Shown here: positions 1 to 11,620 of the stretch, in pieces
How the letters are laid out: every line of letters starts with the position of its first letter
How positions within the stretch are numbered: position 1 is the first letter of the stretch
Translations under genes and position numbers: made by a program
NCBI GenBank assembly: GCA_035578175.1
Contig: JAQMRL010000006.1
Span: 56,771,001 to 56,835,000 of the forward strand
Source of the DNA: Catonia carolina
Taxonomy: Eukaryota; Arthropoda; Insecta; Hemiptera; Achilidae
DNA length: 64,000 bases
Reading direction: 5' to 3'
Notes under the pieces: model-generated
Seen by the model: the letters and a program-made list of their open reading frames with translations, nothing else
Told to the model about the DNA's origin: nothing
Database searches by the model: none

Positions 1-60
1 CTAGTTTTTAAAATATTCCAGCACCATCGTAGAAATCTTGTCTTGATAGTAGGATTCTCG

Positions 61-245
61 GCCGGCATGTGGTGTAGTGGCTAGAACAATTAGGTTCTAC
101 GCCTGGGTTCCGAGTTCGACTCCCAGTCAGATCTGACATTTGTTTATCTCTCACCCTTCTTATCGGCTGCATTAGCCGATAAGATAAAAATCTTCTACGA
201 ATACATTTTTGTGATACAGTCCAATTTCCTGAGGAAATAAACTTT
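61..245 (+). repeat. tRNA-derived SINE (family C)
   Basis: The first ~70 bases resemble a tRNA gene: a box A-like stretch (TAGTGGCTAGA, around 75) and a box B-like stretch (GAGTTCGACTCCC, around 112). It is followed by a non-tRNA body with a perfect 9-bp stem (160-168 with 174-182, loop GCATT). There is no full cloverleaf 3' half, so this reads as a SINE rather than a tRNA gene. The 3' limit is approximate and I found no clear target-site duplication. Confidence 0.5.
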
Positions 246-354
246 TTCAAAAATCATATTAATTTTTAACTTACGAATGTTTATAATTGGCTTAAATAAT
301 GTTAAAGAGATTTATGTTTAAATAATAAGTTTGTACATTAAACCTAATTGATTT

Positions 355-650
355 TTTTTACCGTAATATGTGTACGTTAAAACCTGTTCAATTTTTAACA
401 ATAAGAACCACATGAACCAAGGAGATGAGGATATTATGTATAACGTGTAACTGAGCTGTAGTTTTGTACATATTCAGGCCGACCATTCCTAAGAAGGAAT
501 GGTTAATTGAATCCCAACTATCAAAGTACATGAGTAATCACTGTGTAGTATTCAAATTCGTATAAAAGTACCTTTATTTAAATTTGAACCATCTTTTTCA
601 CCGTACACCAGGTGTCAAACATCTGACTCACAGCGACGACTTTACGACTG
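355..650 (-). repeat. SINE family B copy, degraded
   Basis: Read on the minus strand, this has the same order of blocks as the clearer copy at 59872-60195: a tRNA-like head near 650-590 with a GGTTCAAAT box B, the 'GTACTTTGATAGTTGGG' block, the 'GGAATGGTCGGCCTGAAT' block, the CTCATCTC block and a tail beginning CGTACACATATTACGG. It is substantially diverged. Limits are approximate. Confidence 0.6.
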
Positions 651-924
651 GACGAAGGCAGTGGGTTTAAATTTGATAAAAAAATTATTTTTCCACCTTT
701 TTTTGTCGCTTTAAACAACTTTTCACTGTAGAGTACATAAACTACTTTCATTAGTTTATCTGTTAAATTTATTATCTATCTTGATACATTTCACAAACGA
801 AAATAAAATAAATTTATTGTAAATTTCGTTTTTCTTTTAATTAATTTAATTGTTTTCTCTGCAGTAAAATAAAACAATTATGATGAATGGTGTTAAACAA
901 ATCGCATGCATGATTGAATAATTT

Positions 925-1600
925 GTGTACAGCAGGGCCGCAGAAACATTAACGTTGCTAAAGAATTGGTTCAACTCTAATTGCCTTACTGTGAACGAAA
1001 ATAAAACTAAATATAAAACAGTATCGTTACGACCATTTACAGATTCAAAAAAACAAAACCTTGCAATTTCATTCGTGTCAAAAGGATGTTATACCTTGTT
1101 GCTGTTATGTCTTAGAACATGTTAATTCAAAGAAGTACCTCGGAATCTGGTTTGTTGAAAAAATGAGATGGTTCGTTCATAGTCATCACTTGAAACAAAA
1201 AATTCGCACATTCCTTTTTATTTTTCCCCACATAAATAGAATTTTATCTGAAAATGACATAAGCAAGGTATACTGTGACTTGATATAAATCTTCCTGCAG
1301 TACGAAATCATTGCTTGGGGTGGGGCTTTCCATGCGATCATGTTCCATTGGAACCACTCGCAAAGGCTCAAAAAGCTGTGATCAAAAGCGCTTTAAATTG
1401 TGAGACAATTTCCTTCTGATTTATTATACGGTAGATTTTGGGTAATTGACATTCGGCAGCATTACTTACAGAACTTATTACTGTAATTAAGATCAAATAA
1501 ACTTTCTGAACTACAGAAAATAACTCATAATTATTATACCGGAGCTGTAAGCCGTATTGGATATTAAGCCTCTGTTTACATAAAATCATTAATAGCACCG
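925..1600 (+). pseudogene. Decayed LINE reverse transcriptase, C-terminal part
   Basis: The translation in shifting frames contains hallmarks of the connection region behind the polymerase core of LINE reverse transcriptases: LLKNWFNSNCLTVNENKTKY, then KYLGIWF, then a block ending in YEIIAWGGA followed by a decayed region. In intact LINEs these follow the catalytic YADD motif, which is absent here. The frame changes at least twice (near 1110 and 1288) and several stops follow, so it is dead. It stops at about 1600, where an AAC-tailed repeat begins. It differs from the Jockey-type copies elsewhere in the window; I would not name its clade more precisely than non-LTR retrotransposon. Confidence 0.65.
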
Positions 1601-1603
1601 CAG

Positions 1604-2005
1604 TTCGCCCATAACAGGCAGGTGGAGTGTTAAATTATTTGCACTCGATCTACTAGTTCAAGGGCTACAAAAAATATTTCTCTTTCTTATCACATGGTCA
1701 GCCAATTATATGACTGAAGCATTCAAGAACAGAAGAGATAGAGGTGTAAAAGACACTAGTCAGAGTTACTTCCTCTGAAAGTAATAAATTTCATTATGCA
1801 GCCAGACCCTGTTGTTAATGAAACGAACGTGTCATTTACAGGGTGCAGAGTAGATGCTTTTTGGAGGGCCTGGTATGCTGACAAGCATAGACTACTTTTG
1901 TACTCAGTGAGAAAGGCAATTGTAAACCACCTCACTCCTCGTTTTACGTAGAACCTCTTGAGGTTCAAACCAGCCTTTTGGTTGTTGACCTAAACAACAA
2001 CCAGC
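1604..2005 (+). repeat. AAC-tailed dispersed repeat, copy 1
   Basis: A non-coding ~400-bp repeat starting near CCATAACAGGCAGGTGG and ending in GACCTAAACAACAACC. Landmarks include AAAAGACACTAGTCAGAG, TGAATGAAGTGAAGGTGT-like sequence, and a box B-like GGTTCAAACCAGCC close to the 3' end. Related copies lie at 16.4, 27.1, 28.3, 31.7, 33.9/34.6, 61.7 and 63.6 kb. It abuts the LINE fragment upstream. Confidence 0.8.
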
Positions 2006-3730
2006 TCTGCAATACATTATATAGCCTCAATCACATACCTTAATCTACCAGAGACTATCCGAAATACTGATATAACTCCTCAAATGTACAAAAGAAGAGT
2101 AACCAATATGGCTGATTAATTTAGGGAGAGAGAAGTCTGAGGTTTTAATTAGTTCTATTTATTCAAACTAATTGCTCCTCCTATTGTTTCAGTCATAGAT
2201 TTTTGTCAGCATTGTTATCGAAAGTCTGCTTTCATCCTTTGCCAATACATTTTATTTTATTTTTTTTATTTTGTTGTATATTATTATTTTTTGTATTTAT
2301 TTTGGGTATTAGACTACCTATTATGATTAAGCTTGAAAACTGTATTATTAGTATGTATTTTTCAATTTAGTGTAATAGTAATTTCTTTTTCTTTCATTTG
2401 ATATTTAAAGCCAATAATAATTTCTATAATTTAACAAATTTATGTTATTTATATAAATATTGTAGAAAAAGGAAGTTTTAATAATGAAATTAATAGGTAT
2501 ATTTAGTTTTGTATTAGGTTATGAAATTTTATTTTATGCTTTTTTCTGTATTTTTTCTTTTTATCTAAATTAAGTGTAAAACGACTTAACAATATTATCC
2601 AACTCATACCCGTGCACAGGCTAGATCTACGCGGGTATTAGGAAATAAGATAGGATAAAATTCATTGTAATGTTTTTAGTAATAAATAAATGAATACTAA
2701 GGAGATCACACATTTAGTGTTGCTTCCCATAATATTATTTTTTAAATATTTGGTTTCTTTTAAATGATTCTTAATTGATTTATTTACCTGTTATTTTTAA
2801 GTTATTTTGTTGATAAGTATTAAAAAAATATATAAAGCATTTTTATAAATCACCCTATAGTTTATTAAATTTTAATAGAAAATAACAGTAAAGTTAATAC
2901 GTATAATATGATATCTAATAATTTTGTAAACGTTCACAAAAGAAAAACAAAACCGCTGCTATCTAGATCTATGATTTAATATTACTTAAGAGTATAATAA
3001 TGACCAGCGGCCCACCAGTAAGGACGGGATTAGTTTAACCATGTATTAAAACAAAATCTTCAACTATGTCAGGAACTCAGTTAAATTTTACAAATGTTAT
3101 TTTATGTTGAACTACTAATATAGGTACTGTATTTTCTGTTTAACTCGAAATAAAAATTACTTTTGACAGAAACAATAAATCACTGGATGATTTAACAAAA
3201 ATCCTGATGTCTGAAAGGCATTTTATGATTGTTAATATTAAAATGTTTTTAATATACTTTTACACAAATAACATTTATTATATTCATACATTGTCTCTAT
3301 GATAGATAATGTTATTTAAAATATTAAATTATTATTTTGTTAATAAGATCTCATCACAAAAGTAGTATACATAATTACAATATATATATTATGTAAACTT
3401 AAAAAATTATACTTAGCTACATGATTTATATTGAGCGAAAAATTAATAGAATACAACTTAGGTACATTTAAAGTTTTTACTTAATCACGACTTGCATTCC
3501 ATTTCATTGGTATCATTTATAAAAATGTTTGTGTCTTGAATTTTATACTTTTATACTATTTTTAACTATTTCATTAATTTATATCACGTTACTTCTTCAC
3601 GTTTTGGTATAGGTTAAAATTCACTTAGCCAACGAAAAATAATAATGTTTAAATTGTTGTATAAAAAATGTTTGTAGTATTATTCATTCAGATCATTAAT
3701 CTGCTAATTATTAATCTAGTGGTCATTAAT
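2006..3730. other. AT-rich spacer
   Basis: I see only AT-rich DNA with short low-complexity runs. A small inverted repeat (TACCCG / CGGGTA) lies near 2607-2638. No coding, tRNA-like or repeat signal is recognisable. Confidence 0.5.
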
Positions 3731-3734
3731 CGAT

Positions 3735-3853
3735 TGCTCTAGTGGTCTTTGCTACGAGCCAGCTATTTAACAGCACGGTGACGGGAGGTTCTGTGGTTCA
3801 AATCCCAGTAAAGTTACTTACTTTTATAAGGATTTGAATACTAGACAGTAGGA
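3735..3853 (+). repeat. SINE family B copy, 3'-truncated
   Basis: Contains a tRNA-like head with box B GTGGTTCAAATCCCAG and the family B start of the body (ACTTTTATAAGGATTTGAATACTAGACAGT). The match stops at about 3853, where other copies continue with GGTTACCGGTGTACTTTG, so the 3' two thirds are missing. The MITE that begins about 18 bases later may have contributed to the loss. Confidence 0.65.
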
Positions 3854-4103
3854 TATTATACTAAACACTATACTCTATTTCACATTCAAAATGTGAGATA
3901 TGAGAACCCATTGTGTTATCACGCGTACGGAAAACATCAGCCCTCCTCCACCGACACCATCCGAAGGTCACGGGCAAAAATATTTGAAGTTTTGCTTATC
4001 ACGCTCTAACAAGCTCATTTTTAATCAAAATATTCCGAAAAATACTTTCGTTTCCTAATGAATCGTAATTTCTTGCGCTGTAAATGTTATTATGTTACGC
4101 TGG

Positions 4104-4139
4104 TAACGGGTGTTTCAAAAAGGACGCACTTCGAAGTTT
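4104..4139 (+). repeat. mariner left inverted repeat with TA target site
   Basis: TA at 4104-4105 is followed by a 34-bp end repeated in inverted orientation at 5633-5666. The outer bases read ACGGGTGTTTC. Confidence 0.9.
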
Positions 4140-4235
4140 AAGGGTTAATATTTTCTGCATAGGGAACATTTTTTCCCCCCAAATAACAGTTGGCACTACT
4201 GTACTCATTGTTGACCCATTGTGTATTACTGACAT

Positions 4236-4497
4236 GTACTATACTATATATAGCACTATATATACTATTATACTAGTATACTAGTATAGTATAGTATACT
4301 AGTATATAATAGTATACTAGTATAGTATAATAGTATACTAGTATAGTATAATAGTATACTAGTATAGTATAATAGTATACTAGTATAGTATACTAGTATA
4401 CTAGGATAGCACTATATTATACTAGTGCTATCCCAGTATACTAGTATAGTATACTAGTATACTAGGATAGCACTATATTATACTAGTGCTATCCCAG
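4236..4497. repeat. AT-rich palindromic tandem repeat inside the mariner
   Basis: Short units built on TAGTATACTAGTATAGTATAA repeat from about 4260 to 4375. They are followed by two identical 61-bp units (4376-4436 and 4437-4497). Each 61-bp unit contains a perfect 11-bp stem, GGATAGCACTA paired with TAGTGCTATCC around an 8-base loop (4404-4433 and 4465-4494). The array lies between the left inverted repeat and the transposase start at 4536. Confidence 0.9.
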
Positions 4498-4535
4498 TGT
4501 TCATTTGTGCCTGTAGTGTCTGTTTAAGTTCAAAC

Positions 4536-5409
4536 ATGGGTTTTTCAAAGGATGAACGTGTTTTTATTATTGAAAGTTATTGCGCATATAAATCTTACGA
4601 ACGAGTGAAAGACGAGTTCCAGTTAAAATTTCCCAATTCTGAAGTACCTAATAACACCACAATACCGCGTCTGATTAATAAATTTCGTGAGACTGGCAGT
4701 GTACAGGATCGGAAAAGCACAGGTCAACCATCAGTGTTAACAGAACAAGTTTTGAACGATGTGAAACAACGTTTGACTACCTCACCCGGCAAATCACTTA
4801 GAAAGTTATCTTCACAGGCTGGATTATCACTATTATCATAGTGATATTACTATTATCATTATTATGAAGTTGACCATGGGAAACGTATACAGTATTGTCG
4901 TTGGATACGTTCTCTTGTTAATGACAACGGTGTTGAAATATTGGATCGTGTTTATTTCAGTGACGAAGCATGGTTCCACTTGGATGGTTACATCAACAGC
5001 CAAAACTGCCGAATATGGAGCGCTCATAATCCACACATATTTCATGAACGTCCACTACACGCACGTAAAATTGGTGTTTGGTGTGCGATCTCCCGGCGTT
5101 GTATTGTTTGGCCTTTATTTTTTGACACATCTGTAGATGGTGTGGTGTACCGCAACTTAATTGGTTGAAAAATTTATAGCGTTGTTAGAATTACACGATC
5201 GAGATTGTTGGTTTCAGCAGGATAACGCAACGTGCCATACTTCTACTGAAACGCTGAATATGTTACGAAAATTTTTTGGCCATCGTGTGATATCAAAAGG
5301 ATTGTGGCCACCAAGATCCCCAGATCTTACTCCTGCGGATTTTTTTCTTTGGGAGAATTTAAAGAGTAAGGTTTTTAAAAACAATCCTCATACAATTTTG
5401 AAGAATTGA
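4536..5409 (+). pseudogene. Broken mariner-family transposase (DUF4817-type HTH plus DDE core)
   Basis: The ATG at 4536 opens a protein starting MGFSKDERVFIIESYC with the helix-turn-helix region common to insect Tc1/mariner-like transposases (RLINKFRETGSVQDRK near residues 47-62). A stop at 4839-4841 ends this part. The same frame resumes about 20 bases later with YEVDHGKRIQYCRW and the first catalytic motif FSDEAWFHLDG. A frame change near 5161 leads to the second motif FQQDNATCHTS and the third PPRSPDLTPADFFLW; I count 33 residues between those last two aspartates. All three catalytic acidic residues are therefore still visible, but at least one stop and one frameshift interrupt the gene. 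The final frame ends at 5409. The product would have bound the inverted ends and carried out cut-and-paste transposition. Confidence 0.88.
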
Positions 5410-5632
5410 AGGGTAATATTGAAAGTGAGATTACAAACATTATGAGCAAACACTACGAAAAGTGGCTGCAAATGTTATGAAACGTGTCCGAACTTGCATT
5501 ACAAGCGGAGGAAGTCATTTTGAACATTTATTGTGAAGTTTTAAAGGTAATCTGAATGTTATAAAGGTAATAATTTCATACCGTATAATTTGTATAATTT
5601 GTAATTACTTAATATAATAAATTAGCGTTCTC

Positions 5633-5668
5633 AAACTTCGAAGTGCGTCCTTTTTGAAACACCCGTTA
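5633..5668 (-). repeat. mariner right inverted repeat with TA target site
   Basis: Inverted copy of the left end, followed by TA at 5667-5668. Confidence 0.9.
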
Positions 5669-6085
5669 TTAAGATAAGAGACCGTAGGTACGTATACGAG
5701 AACGGGGTATAACGTCTCTCTTTTCGTCACCTTCACTGTCGGGCCAGGGGAGTTTTATTATCATTTGTAGACCTTTTTGAGATACTAACGATTGTTATTC
5801 AAAAAAAGTTTAAATGTCACTGTAACAATTCTTTAATTTGAAATAATTAAAAAGGACAAAAAAATTGATAAACAATTCGCAGTACTATAGTAATTTGTCG
5901 GTATCTGATCTTTAAATCGATACAAGTATTAATTATGTTTTCGTATTACGTTATTCAATAAGAGTTTGTAAATGAGAATGTGTAGTGGCACAGAGTCGAT
6001 ATTTTTACCTAATGTAATAGCGCTCAAACTTCTATATGGAATACATTGCGTATAGACTTTCCGTGCTGCATTCTGAATTTGAAAC

Positions 6086-7700
6086 CTACTATAGTTTGGG
6101 TATTAATGAGTTGAATAAAAATAACTTTTCGTTCTTGTGTGCAATCAAAAACACTTTGTCTTTTAAACAGGTACAATTATTTAAGTAAATCACAGGACTC
6201 TACCTTAAAACCCAAAGGAAGTCAAAAATATTGTTACTATATAAAAGGAACGTGTTAGTTCTAGAATTCTTTAGTGCTTTTTCAAATAACATTATAGTCA
6301 CTAATAAAGATTTTATATTTTATTCCACTGTAAACTCTAAACTAAGAAATTTTAAAGTAGGGCTAATTTTAGACTAACAAATCATAAATTAAAGTGTAAA
6401 TAATGTGGTTGTAAAATAATTTAAGACACTGTGTTTGTACAGCTAATTAACTTAGAGGTCATTAAGCTGTTGATTTGTGTTTTGGTCCATCCTTAGACAA
6501 AAAAATCAAACATTTATGATAATAGCTACAATGATTCATTGACAAATAAATCGTTTCATTTTATACATTTATACAAACAAAAAAAGCACAAGAGAACATA
6601 TTAAAATATATTGACAAGGAATAAATTTTAATTAAATTAATTTTGCTGACACCAATACAGTTTATAAATGAGGTATTTATTTTTAATATCCAAGTGTATA
6701 TAGCCTAAAGCTTTATTATACAAGCAAAATTAATTAATTAAAAGAACCGAACAATATTTTACCTTAAATGGTATAAAAACGAACAATCTACTAACTAAAC
6801 AAAAAACTAAACGTGAACCTATCAGTTAAAATCTAAGATAAAAATATCGGGTTCATGATAAAAACCTGAAAGTTCGATTTTGCTTCATTATCTACAGAAT
6901 CTTTAATTCGTGAAAAAATAACATGAAACCGATTTATTTGAAATTTAGTTTAAAATAAAACAAAATGTTTGGGACATAAGTTAGTTTTAAATTAGGTAGG
7001 TAACGTAGCCTATAGTTATGTGCCGTGGAATGTTTACAAATTTAATTAGAAACGTTCGCAAAAATTAGCTGCGTAAATTTGTAGAAAAGAATTAAGTAAA
7101 TTAAAAGAAACGTATAAAGACAGGTTAGATCAGAGAACGCCAGAAAAAATTATTGGAATTCTGGAATTTGTTAAAACTTATTTAAGACGGTCGTTTTACA
7201 TTCAAGAAAATAATTATCCAGCAGCTTATTCAACTAAATTTAACGAACTAACTCCATCAATAAATAAAATAGTATTTTTTTTAAAGAAAGAAAAGTAACA
7301 TAAAGTCGTAACTCAACTCAAAACTAAAATGTTCGAAAAGTCTATGAATGGATATAGTAATTTCAAATAAAGAAGCATTAGAAGATTTTTATTAATAAAT
7401 TTTAAACTGTAAAACTTTTTAAGGAGCTTAGTCCAAAGAAAATTAACTCAGGTAAAATATTAACTTGGTTTTAACCATTTCAGTGCCGAAACAATATTTA
7501 AAAGTTTGATCCTAAAGTGCCATTTAATTTTTGTATAAGGGTGTACAAAAAGTGCAAGCCCTATTTCGAAAACCTGCAGGCGTAAGCCGGCCATTGCCAA
7601 CCAGACGGTACAGAAAAATAAAATTTCCTGTTTAAAATTAATTTTTATTGTGTTCATTAAAAAAAGAAATCGTTTTATCACTAAAATCATTCGAAATAGT
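6086..7700. other. AT-rich spacer
   Basis: No open frame, tRNA-like block or repeat relative is recognisable in this stretch. Confidence 0.5.
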
Positions 7701-7876
7701 TATTTTTGTTTATTTAAAGTCGCATCGACAGCGTGGTCATTAGCAACTACTGTGGGTTTTGGTACCTTAACAGTGGTTTTAACGTGTTTAAATTTCCAGA
7801 CCCAAGCCGGGATTCAAACCCAGGACCTTTCGCTTTGTAGGCTAGCACGCTAGTCACTACGCCAAGGAGGCGGTCT
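7701..7876 (-). repeat. tRNA-derived SINE, family A-like
   Basis: On the minus strand a tRNA-like head begins near 7876 (GACCGCCTCCTTGGCGTAG) with box B CTGGGTTTGAATCCCGG near 7822-7806. The tail has CTAATGACCACGCTGTCGATGCGAC followed by TTTAAATAAA, the same tail motif as the SINE at 26593-26780. The middle differs from that copy, suggesting a related subfamily sharing the tail. Confidence 0.75.
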
Positions 7877-9750
7877 CAAAATATATTATTCCATTAATTT
7901 TTGTTTAAAAGTTTTTTTTTTGTAAACGTTTGGTTATCCGGACATTGGCACTGTATGCATAACTTACGGACTCCGGTAAACCAATGTTGGTACTTTACAA
8001 AAAGGATATCGACGTCCTGTTTTCCGGATGTTGGTGCTGAACGGGTAACTGAAAATCAATCGCTCTCATTTCAATCATTTAAATTCTGTTTTGTTTGCGT
8101 ATTAGTAAACCAAATAATTTTTAATAGTATAAATGTACAATTTCAGAACTTCATTTTTCTAATAAAATAATTACCATTTGTAAGATGAAAGTATTTTTAA
8201 TTACTGATTTCTTACAAATATAATCAGTGGTTTATTCATTACGTTAATTGATAATTGATTTACGTATGTAGATGCGTTTCCACCGTCTGAAAATTGGTAA
8301 GCAAGTCAACGCCTTAATATACGAGTACTTATATATGTACTTAATATAGGCTACTTAATATTCACCTTAAAACTTTGTTTAAAATTTTTCAGAAAAGTGA
8401 GTATTCTCTTAGTTCAAATATTGTAAGAATATATATTGCTACAAAAAAATTATACATACTACTTAATCTGTTTCAGAAGCCAACAAGTCTAATTCAGTGG
8501 TCATTAACTAAATTTGATCAAGGTCCGTTTAAAATTTCAATGAGACTGCCACAGTCAGCCAACTTTTTACTTATGCCTACCTTGCGGCCATAAAAATTTA
8601 GATATAGATATTATGTTAAATCTTAATACCAATTATGGTTGATTTTGAAAAGGTTTGAGCAGTAAAATGTAACAAAAGTTTCAAACTACTATAGGCCCGT
8701 GTACAAAAGTTGTATTTTTTTCTATTTTGGTGCTATCGCGAGTTGCTTTCAGCTTGATCGTGCCCGTAAACTTGTCCAACGAGCATCAACTCTCTTCGTA
8801 AAAACTAAGGTATCCTATACCCCATGTTAACGTCAGTAGTTGCTCTCAACATGTACTTTGCCAAAATGTAAAAAAATTCACATCGCTCTCGAAAATGAGA
8901 ACTGAACACAAAAAATTTTTTTTAGAGTTCACCGTCCGCAAAATATGACCACTGGTCTAATCATTTCAGATTTTGTTTTATTAATAAGTTTAAATTTAAC
9001 GGACTTCCACAATAATTGAAATGGTCATCACATAATTTGCATTTCCTAATAAAAATTGAAGATTGTAAACAGCTATCTCGATATAGAGTGTAGTCAACTC
9101 GTAAGCTCAGAACTTAGATTCGATTACATGTCAAACAAAAACTAAGAGTGTTTGATACTAAAATATTCCATGTCAGATCAACGCACCTATTTCACCTTAT
9201 CTTTTCTGATGGATTTGAAATGAAATCTGATACATAAGTAGTTCCCATATAGGCCAAAAAAGTACCAAATTTTATTAAATTTTACTTACTCATTTTAAAA
9301 ATATGGTTATTGAAAGATTTCAGAAATCGGTCAAATTCACACATTAACCAACGTTTTAAACAGTTTGACTATAACTTCTTTGGGTATTTCATTTTTATTT
9401 CACTTTCTTGACACTAATATCTCCAAAGCTGAGAAAACACAAATCGCACTTATTAAAATAAGCACACGAAACATACGCGACTACATGAAAATTAAGTTAC
9501 ATGTATACAGACTTCTTTTAAAGTATTTAATAAAATTTCTTAGGGTTAGTTAGGGTTAAGGTTTTGTGATAACTTCCTAACGATTATCTTTCAAAACAAC
9601 TTTAATGGACATTTTTATATAATGCATTTCGTTTAAGATCTGCATACCTTGACAATTCTTTTGTTTGAATTTACGTCGGACCGATTTAACATTACTATTA
9701 ATGCAGATAATAAAGGAAAAATTGATAAAAATGAATACCTAATTTGAAGA
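7877..9750. other. Spacer without recognisable genes
   Basis: Mostly AT-rich. Two similar phrases (CCGGACATTGGCAC near 7938 and CCGGATGTTGGTGCT near 8023) hint at an old duplication. A slightly GC-richer patch lies at 8715-8900. I recognise no family. Confidence 0.4.
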
Positions 9751-9754
9751 TATA

Positions 9755-9820
9755 CCAGACTTGACAAGGAATCGAACCCACACTTATTGGCGTAGTAGCC
9801 AGTTGTGAAAGTACCTTCTC
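9755..9820 (-). repeat. tRNA-like SINE fragment
   Basis: The minus strand has a clear box B, GGGTTCGATTCCTTG (near 9782-9768), preceded by a weak box A-like CTGGCTACTACGCC. No intact cloverleaf is visible, so I treat it as a SINE head or tRNA pseudogene. Confidence 0.45.
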
Positions 9821-11080
9821 TTAAACTCAAAATCGCCAACATCAAATCTATAATATAAAAAATTGTTTTGTTATGTAAAGGGTAATTAGAAAACAGTTAT
9901 AAAACAATAAATTTTCTAAAATATATTTTATATTGTAAAAATAATCAATATTATTTAAAAATTGAAATTAATATGCAAATAAGGATATTTTTGTCTCTCA
10001 TTGAATATAAAAGAGTGTAAAGGTGTGTTAGCTCAGAAATAATATGTTCATGAGCATTAAGTATTTTGCTGTTTGTGAGCTACGAAAAAGAACGATGTAT
10101 TGGACTAACTTCTCTACAGCTAGGATAAATAATTACATACGACTGGGCTACTGTTCTTTTGAAAGAGAAGTTAGAGAAAACAAGCGAGCGAGTAAAAAAA
10201 AAACAACACGACTGGACTCTGGCCAACTACCGACAAATTGAACTCTTGTACAGTACATTCCACTACTTAGCAACAGTAGTTAATACGTACTCCTTTCTGG
10301 TACATTGTACGTGGACGTGAAGATCTAAGCATCTGGCAAAACGACTGGACGTAACAACAGCTTACAAGAAATGTTAAAAACCAGCAACTAACTAAACGTG
10401 TAGACTACATGTCTATGTAAAAATGTTTCTATTTAATAGTATATAATTTAAAATTAAAAACTCTATAATCAAAATATAGAAAATATATTATTATAACGGA
10501 TACTTAATTCTTTAAATCGATTATTGAGTTTGAAGTTAAAATTATTTATTTGGGATGATCTATCGATTCTTTTTGTAAATCAAAAACATTCCAAAATTAT
10601 TGTGTATCATAAATAAATACTTTTTGGTTAATTTATTTACAATTTTGTAAATAGATCAGAACCACAAAAGTTTAGCTCATCAGAACAGAATAACTAAACT
10701 ACATCATATAATGATTCCCGAAGATTATTTAACCATTATGATCTACTCTGACCGGGACTGCGCCCTCTACGTTTCCCAGTATGATATTTTACAGGTTCTG
10801 TATTTTCACCTCTCACCGCATGGCCAAGTTACTCAAGATTGCTATGTTGCACAGTATAAGAGGTATAGATAGTTTTAATCCTCTTCAGATATGGAAAACA
10901 CTATAAAAATTTTAGCAAATTTGTTTTTGTAGTTTTTTCTTGCAACAAGATATTTTTCAACCGGACTTGTTTATTAACGTAACAGCTAATTCCAAGTTCT
11001 TTTGGGATCTGAGATTAATAAATAATAAACTGGCTAACTTTGCTTGTCAGCGACAAAAAGGAATGTAAATCATCAAACAT
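9821..11080. other. AT-rich spacer
   Basis: Nothing recognisable. Around 10080-10350 the DNA is somewhat less AT-rich and repeats the phrase CGACTGGAC, and a 65-codon frame runs there, but it resembles no known family. Confidence 0.4.
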
Positions 11081-11620
11081 GTTATTAATACAAGACTGGA
11101 TTACTCATTGGCATTTTAAGATGAACCCAAATAAATCTACACAGAGTACGTTCATCTTACGACGTAAATCGTATACATCTGTGGTGCTAAAATAACGCTC
11201 ATATTTTTCAGGCAAGAGTAGTGCGATATCTTAGCTTGTGGCTTGACAGGCTGCTAACTTGGAATCATCACTTGCGTATAAAACGTTTAGAACTTAACCG
11301 CCGCTAGAAACTACTTTTACTTTAATTAACCCTCGATCAAAATTAAGCCTCCATTCCAAAATACTAATATACAAAACGCTTTTGTAACCAATGTGGACTC
11401 ATAGTGTCCAGATCTTTGGAGTAGCGGTAGAGAGTAACTTAAAGTCGTCCCAAGCATTTCAATCAAAATTTTTAAGACTTGCTACTAGCGCTCCTTTAAT
11501 GTAAGCAATAAAACCCTCCCTAACGATTTAAAAATTCAGAAAATAAAGAAACTAACTGCGTTTCTATATTAAATTCCACAAACGACTAGATGACCATCTA
11601 AACCAGCTACCCCTCTACAA
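11081..11620 (+). pseudogene. Decayed Jockey-type reverse transcriptase fragment
   Basis: Frame-hopping translation gives the region downstream of the catalytic core of a Jockey-like ORF2: NPNKSTQSTFILRRK, INPRSKLSLHSKILIYKTLL, PMWTHSVQIFG, SQAFQSKFLRLATSAPL and KFHKRLDDHLNQL. It aligns along its whole length with the fragment at 25045-25930, so both descend from one subfamily. Many stops make it dead. The match breaks off at about 11620, where a mariner fragment of opposite orientation begins, so the Jockey 3' end is missing. Confidence 0.8.

Larger units (their letters stand above)
4106..5666 (+). mobile_element. mariner-family transposon with 34-bp inverted ends
   Basis: The 34-bp terminal inverted repeats at 4106-4139 and 5633-5666 match essentially perfectly; the outer 18 bases are ACGGGTGTTTCAAAAAGG. 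A TA dinucleotide flanks each side (4104-4105 and 5667-5668), the standard IS630/Tc1/mariner target duplication. Between the ends lie an AT-palindromic tandem region (4236-4497) and a broken transposase gene (4536-5409). The ends are well preserved, so the element could in principle still be moved by a transposase supplied in trans, although its own gene is interrupted. Confidence 0.92.
3871..6085 (-). mobile_element. MITE-like element, interrupted by a mariner
   Basis: The two ends (near 3877 ATTTCACATTCAAAAT and near 6085 reading inward ATTCAGAATGCAGCA) are inverted and match the ends of the ~510-bp element at 34036-34545, which is uninterrupted. Internal blocks also match in inverted orientation, for example ACAAGCTCATTTTTAATC (4011) and CAAGTATTAATTATGTTTTC (5923). 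A mariner occupies 4106-5666. Compared with the 34-kb copy, this copy also has roughly 170 extra bases around the mariner (about 4045-4105 and 5669-5785). No transposase of its own is visible. Exact ends and target-site duplication are unresolved. Confidence 0.7.

Noticed and set aside
61..125. Possible functional tRNA gene
   Set aside because: Box A and box B are recognisable but the anticodon arm and 3' acceptor do not pair; a SINE head fits better.
9539..9566. TTAGGGTTAGTTAGGGTTAAGG, telomere-like
   Set aside because: Only three irregular units, and the usual insect repeat is TTAGG; too short to be telomeric.
10044..10241. 65-codon frame ending in a Lys/Arg-rich stretch
   Set aside because: No family resemblance and no visible splice or promoter context.
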